From Cymbidium sinense (Eukaryota; Streptophyta; Magnoliopsida; Asparagales; Orchidaceae): DNA of 64,000 nucleotides. Made by a program: the position numbers and the translations under genes. The number at the start of each line of letters is the position of its first letter. The stretch's first letter is position 1. The notes beneath the pieces were generated by a model, which did not search any database, had not been told where the DNA came from, and saw nothing but the letters and a program-made list of their open reading frames with translations. Below are positions 61,735 to 64,000 of this stretch, in pieces. The stretch lies in the NCBI GenBank assembly GCA_021442155.1, contig CM038214.1:19307808-19371807 (forward strand). Reading direction: 5' to 3'.

Positions 61735-63185
61735 CATCATCTTAACATTGTAATCAACATTTTATGATTTGTGATGGTGCAAGCTCAAACTAACTATACA
61801 ATATCATGCTAAACATATTATAGTGTGAATTAACACACTATATTATATTATAATATATGATGTTATATTATAATTTGCTATAATATAAAATATTATCTAA
61901 CATTACACCTCATTAAAATCACTTAAAAGGAACAAATAACAAAATTTATCAAAATAATAATGTTCACTTTGGATGTAAAATTATTTATTTTCTATTAGAA
62001 ATGGACCAAAATAGCATAATTTTGGTGTTGCTTCTTGGTGTGTGCTGTGAATTTACCAAAATTCTTCCATCTCAACCTACAAATTAACATTTTTATTTTT
62101 GACCCAATGTATTATAACAAAAGTAAAACATACTAAAATGTACAATAACATTTACTAACACACCATTCATATATATGTGAAGGTATATTGTTATGTACAT
62201 TATATTTTAATATGCTTTCATATAATATATTATCTTACATTACACCTTAAAATGAAAAACTTTAGCAAAAAAATTATAAAATTTGGTTGAAAATGAACAT
62301 TTATTTTGATGTAAAATTCCATTCTTTTGATTAAATAACACACCATAGCACACCCCCAATGATATTCTCTAAAGCTTACCTTAAATTTGGCCAAATCCCA
62401 TCATCCCAACCTAGCATTTTTATGAATTATACCAACACAAACTCTACTACATCATACTATAACACTAAAATTTGCTAAACAATAAGTATTAATAGACAAT
62501 ACTTATAATGCATGATGCTACACTATGTTTTGGCATCCTATATGATAATACACTATAACATATTATATTATATTATATTGCATATCACATCACAAGGGAA
62601 TTCTTATGATTAAAAATCATAAAATTAGTCTAAATAATAAAAAACTATATGTTTTAGTTGTATCACTTACATATATTAAATTGAAATAATATATTATGAT
62701 GCCATGCTCTACCTATTATGAATATGGCCAAATTCCACCATTTTAAAGTATAAATCAACATTTTTATAAATAATGCTAGTGCAAGCTCGATTGCATGATT
62801 ATAAAATACTAAAAGAATTTAAATTATGTAGAACAATATATTATGATATATGATGTTACACTATGCTACAACATATAATATTTATTTTGAACATAAAATC
62901 TTACTTTTAGACTACAAGTGGCATAGCACACCTTTACTAAAACCTAATTCCCACTTCAAATAATAAATTTCATCATCTAATTTGTTAAATCAAAATTTTT
63001 ATGATTTAAATTAATATAGACTATGGGCATAATACCATAATATACAACATTTCAAAAACATCTTATAACATCCAGAATCACATTAGTACATGCTCAAATA
63101 TATGATGCAACATTATATATAATATATGTTATTATAAAATGATTTAATTAGGGTTTATGGTATTCAAATCTCTAATAGTCAAGGT
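61735..63185 (+). repeat. Five units of the ~340-bp satellite, copy 2
   Basis: Unit starts near 61735, 62067, 62399, 62735 and 62970 correspond one to one to the five units of block 1 and have nearly the same spacing. Long identical words remain, for example ttttggtgttgcttcttggt near 62018 against 14937. Confidence 0.8.
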
Positions 63186-64000
63186 TAGGGTTTATGTTAT
63201 AATAATATAATTTATTTTCAGGTTTAGTTAGGTTTTATTTTAGGTTTTTTTAGTTGAGGTTTAGGTTTATTTTAGATTATTTTATTTTATTTAGTTTAGG
63301 GTTTAGGTTTAATTTATTTTAGGTTTAGGTTTTTATTTATTTTAGTTTAGGTTTAGGTTTATTTTATTTTGTTTATTTTAGTTTAGGTTTTTTTTAGTTT
63401 AGGGTTTAGGTTTATTTTTATTTATTTTTAGGTTTTTTTTAGGTTTTATTTTATTTTATTTTTTTTTTATGTTTAGGTATTTAATTTTAGGTTTATTTTA
63501 TTTTTTTCTTTTGTTTAGTTTAGGGTCTTTTATTTGATTTTAGTTTATTTTTTTTTATTTCTTTATTTTTTTTTAGATTTAAGATTTTTTAAGCCTTTTA
63601 GGTTTAGGTTTTATTTATTTTAATCATTTAATTTTATAGTTTAGGTTTTATTTTAATTTATTTTTTTAGATTTTATTTGTTTAGTCTTAGGTCATAAGGT
63701 TTTAGGGTCTGGGGTCCAGGGCTCATGTGTGGCCCAGGGTCTGGGCCCAGGGCCTAGGGCCCAGGTTAGGGCTCAGTGGTAGGCCTTGGGGCCAGATCTG
63801 TGCCTGTGGCCTAGGGCAGCTCAGCTAGGTTTAAAGCCTAGGGCCTAAGAGCCAGTAGGGCTAGGCCCATGCCTGGGGCCTCAGAGCATGGCCTAGGTCA
63901 GGCTGTAGGCTCAGGATCAGGGCTCATAAGGATCATGGTAGGGCCTAAAGCTCAGCTCAGGGTCACAACCCAGGGCCTGTGGTTTAGAGGTCAGTGGTCA
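63186..64000 (+). repeat. Telomere-like array passing into a GC-rich variant
   Basis: 63186-63690 is the common AT-rich form with the TTTTATTTTGTTTATTTTAG landmark near 63361. From about 63695 to the end the units become ggcctaggg, gcccaggg and ctcaggg, with very few TTTAGGG left. No open frame of interest. Confidence 0.85.

Larger units (their letters stand above)
59022..63185 (+). mobile_element. Second Ty3/gypsy 3' block, duplicate of 11931-16122
   Basis: Collinear with the end of the first block: integrase C-terminus, ~400-bp units, CCCCAGTGGA minisatellite and ~340-bp satellite. The offset is about 47.09 kb at the start and 47.06 kb at the end, and the two are clearly similar along the whole length with many substitutions and small indels. 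It is cut off at the left inside integrase by telomere-like repeat. The right end stops at the same point (ctctaatagtc) as the similarity in the first block. Confidence 0.85.

Overview
The window looks like a large, repeat-rich plant genome. The G-rich strand of an Arabidopsis-type telomere motif (TTTAGGG and degenerate forms such as TTTAGG, TTTTA and TTTATTTTA) runs in the + direction through most of the 64 kb. Perfect runs never exceed about five units, so this is an old interstitial or subtelomeric telomere-like array, not a living telomere. I found no intact protein-coding gene, rRNA, tRNA or CRISPR array. All recognisable protein sequence belongs to broken retroelements or to retrocopies.

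Layout. 1-2085: telomere-like array. 2085-16218: a 14-kb block without telomere repeats. It holds AT-rich sequence with a thrice-repeated segment, TTGGTCAA-rich and 165-bp tandem repeats, a decayed Ty3/gypsy pol (protease-like, RT, integrase), and a repeat-built 3' region (about 400-bp units, a CCCCAGTGGA-type minisatellite and five units of a ~340-bp satellite). 16219-51476: telomere-like array interrupted by eight antisense, poly(A)-tailed, 5'-truncated copies of a glycine-rich RNA-binding protein (GRP) mRNA and by two LINE-like poly(A) fragments. 51884-57044: the 5' part of a Ty1/copia element (long LTR, primer site, gag, protease, most of integrase) inserted in GRP copy 8 and cut off before RT. 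57045-59021: telomere-like array with GRP copy 9. 59022-63185: a second copy of the gypsy 3' block. 63186-64000: telomere-like array passing into an unusual GC-rich version.

How it fits together. The array is not random AT-rich sequence. The same non-telomeric landmarks recur: the GRP fragment, a TTAAATTAAGTAAAC tag following a T run, a TTTTACATTTAG tag, and a palindromic CCACCATCATGGTGG island. Some long stretches are clear duplicates (about 21.4-26.3 kb against 27.4-32.1 kb). It therefore behaves as a higher-order satellite built of telomere-like DNA plus a captured gene fragment, with GRP copies 2.6 to 6.7 kb apart.

The most interesting point is orientation. All nine GRP copies and both LINE-like fragments have their poly(A) end on the left, joined to the 3' end of the G-rich strand. 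That is the arrangement expected if an mRNA poly(A) tail had been reverse transcribed from a chromosome-end 3'-OH and then capped by more telomere repeat. Shared break points among the GRP copies argue that later amplification made most of them. Some composition oddities could also come from base-calling errors in telomeric repeats, which should be excluded first.
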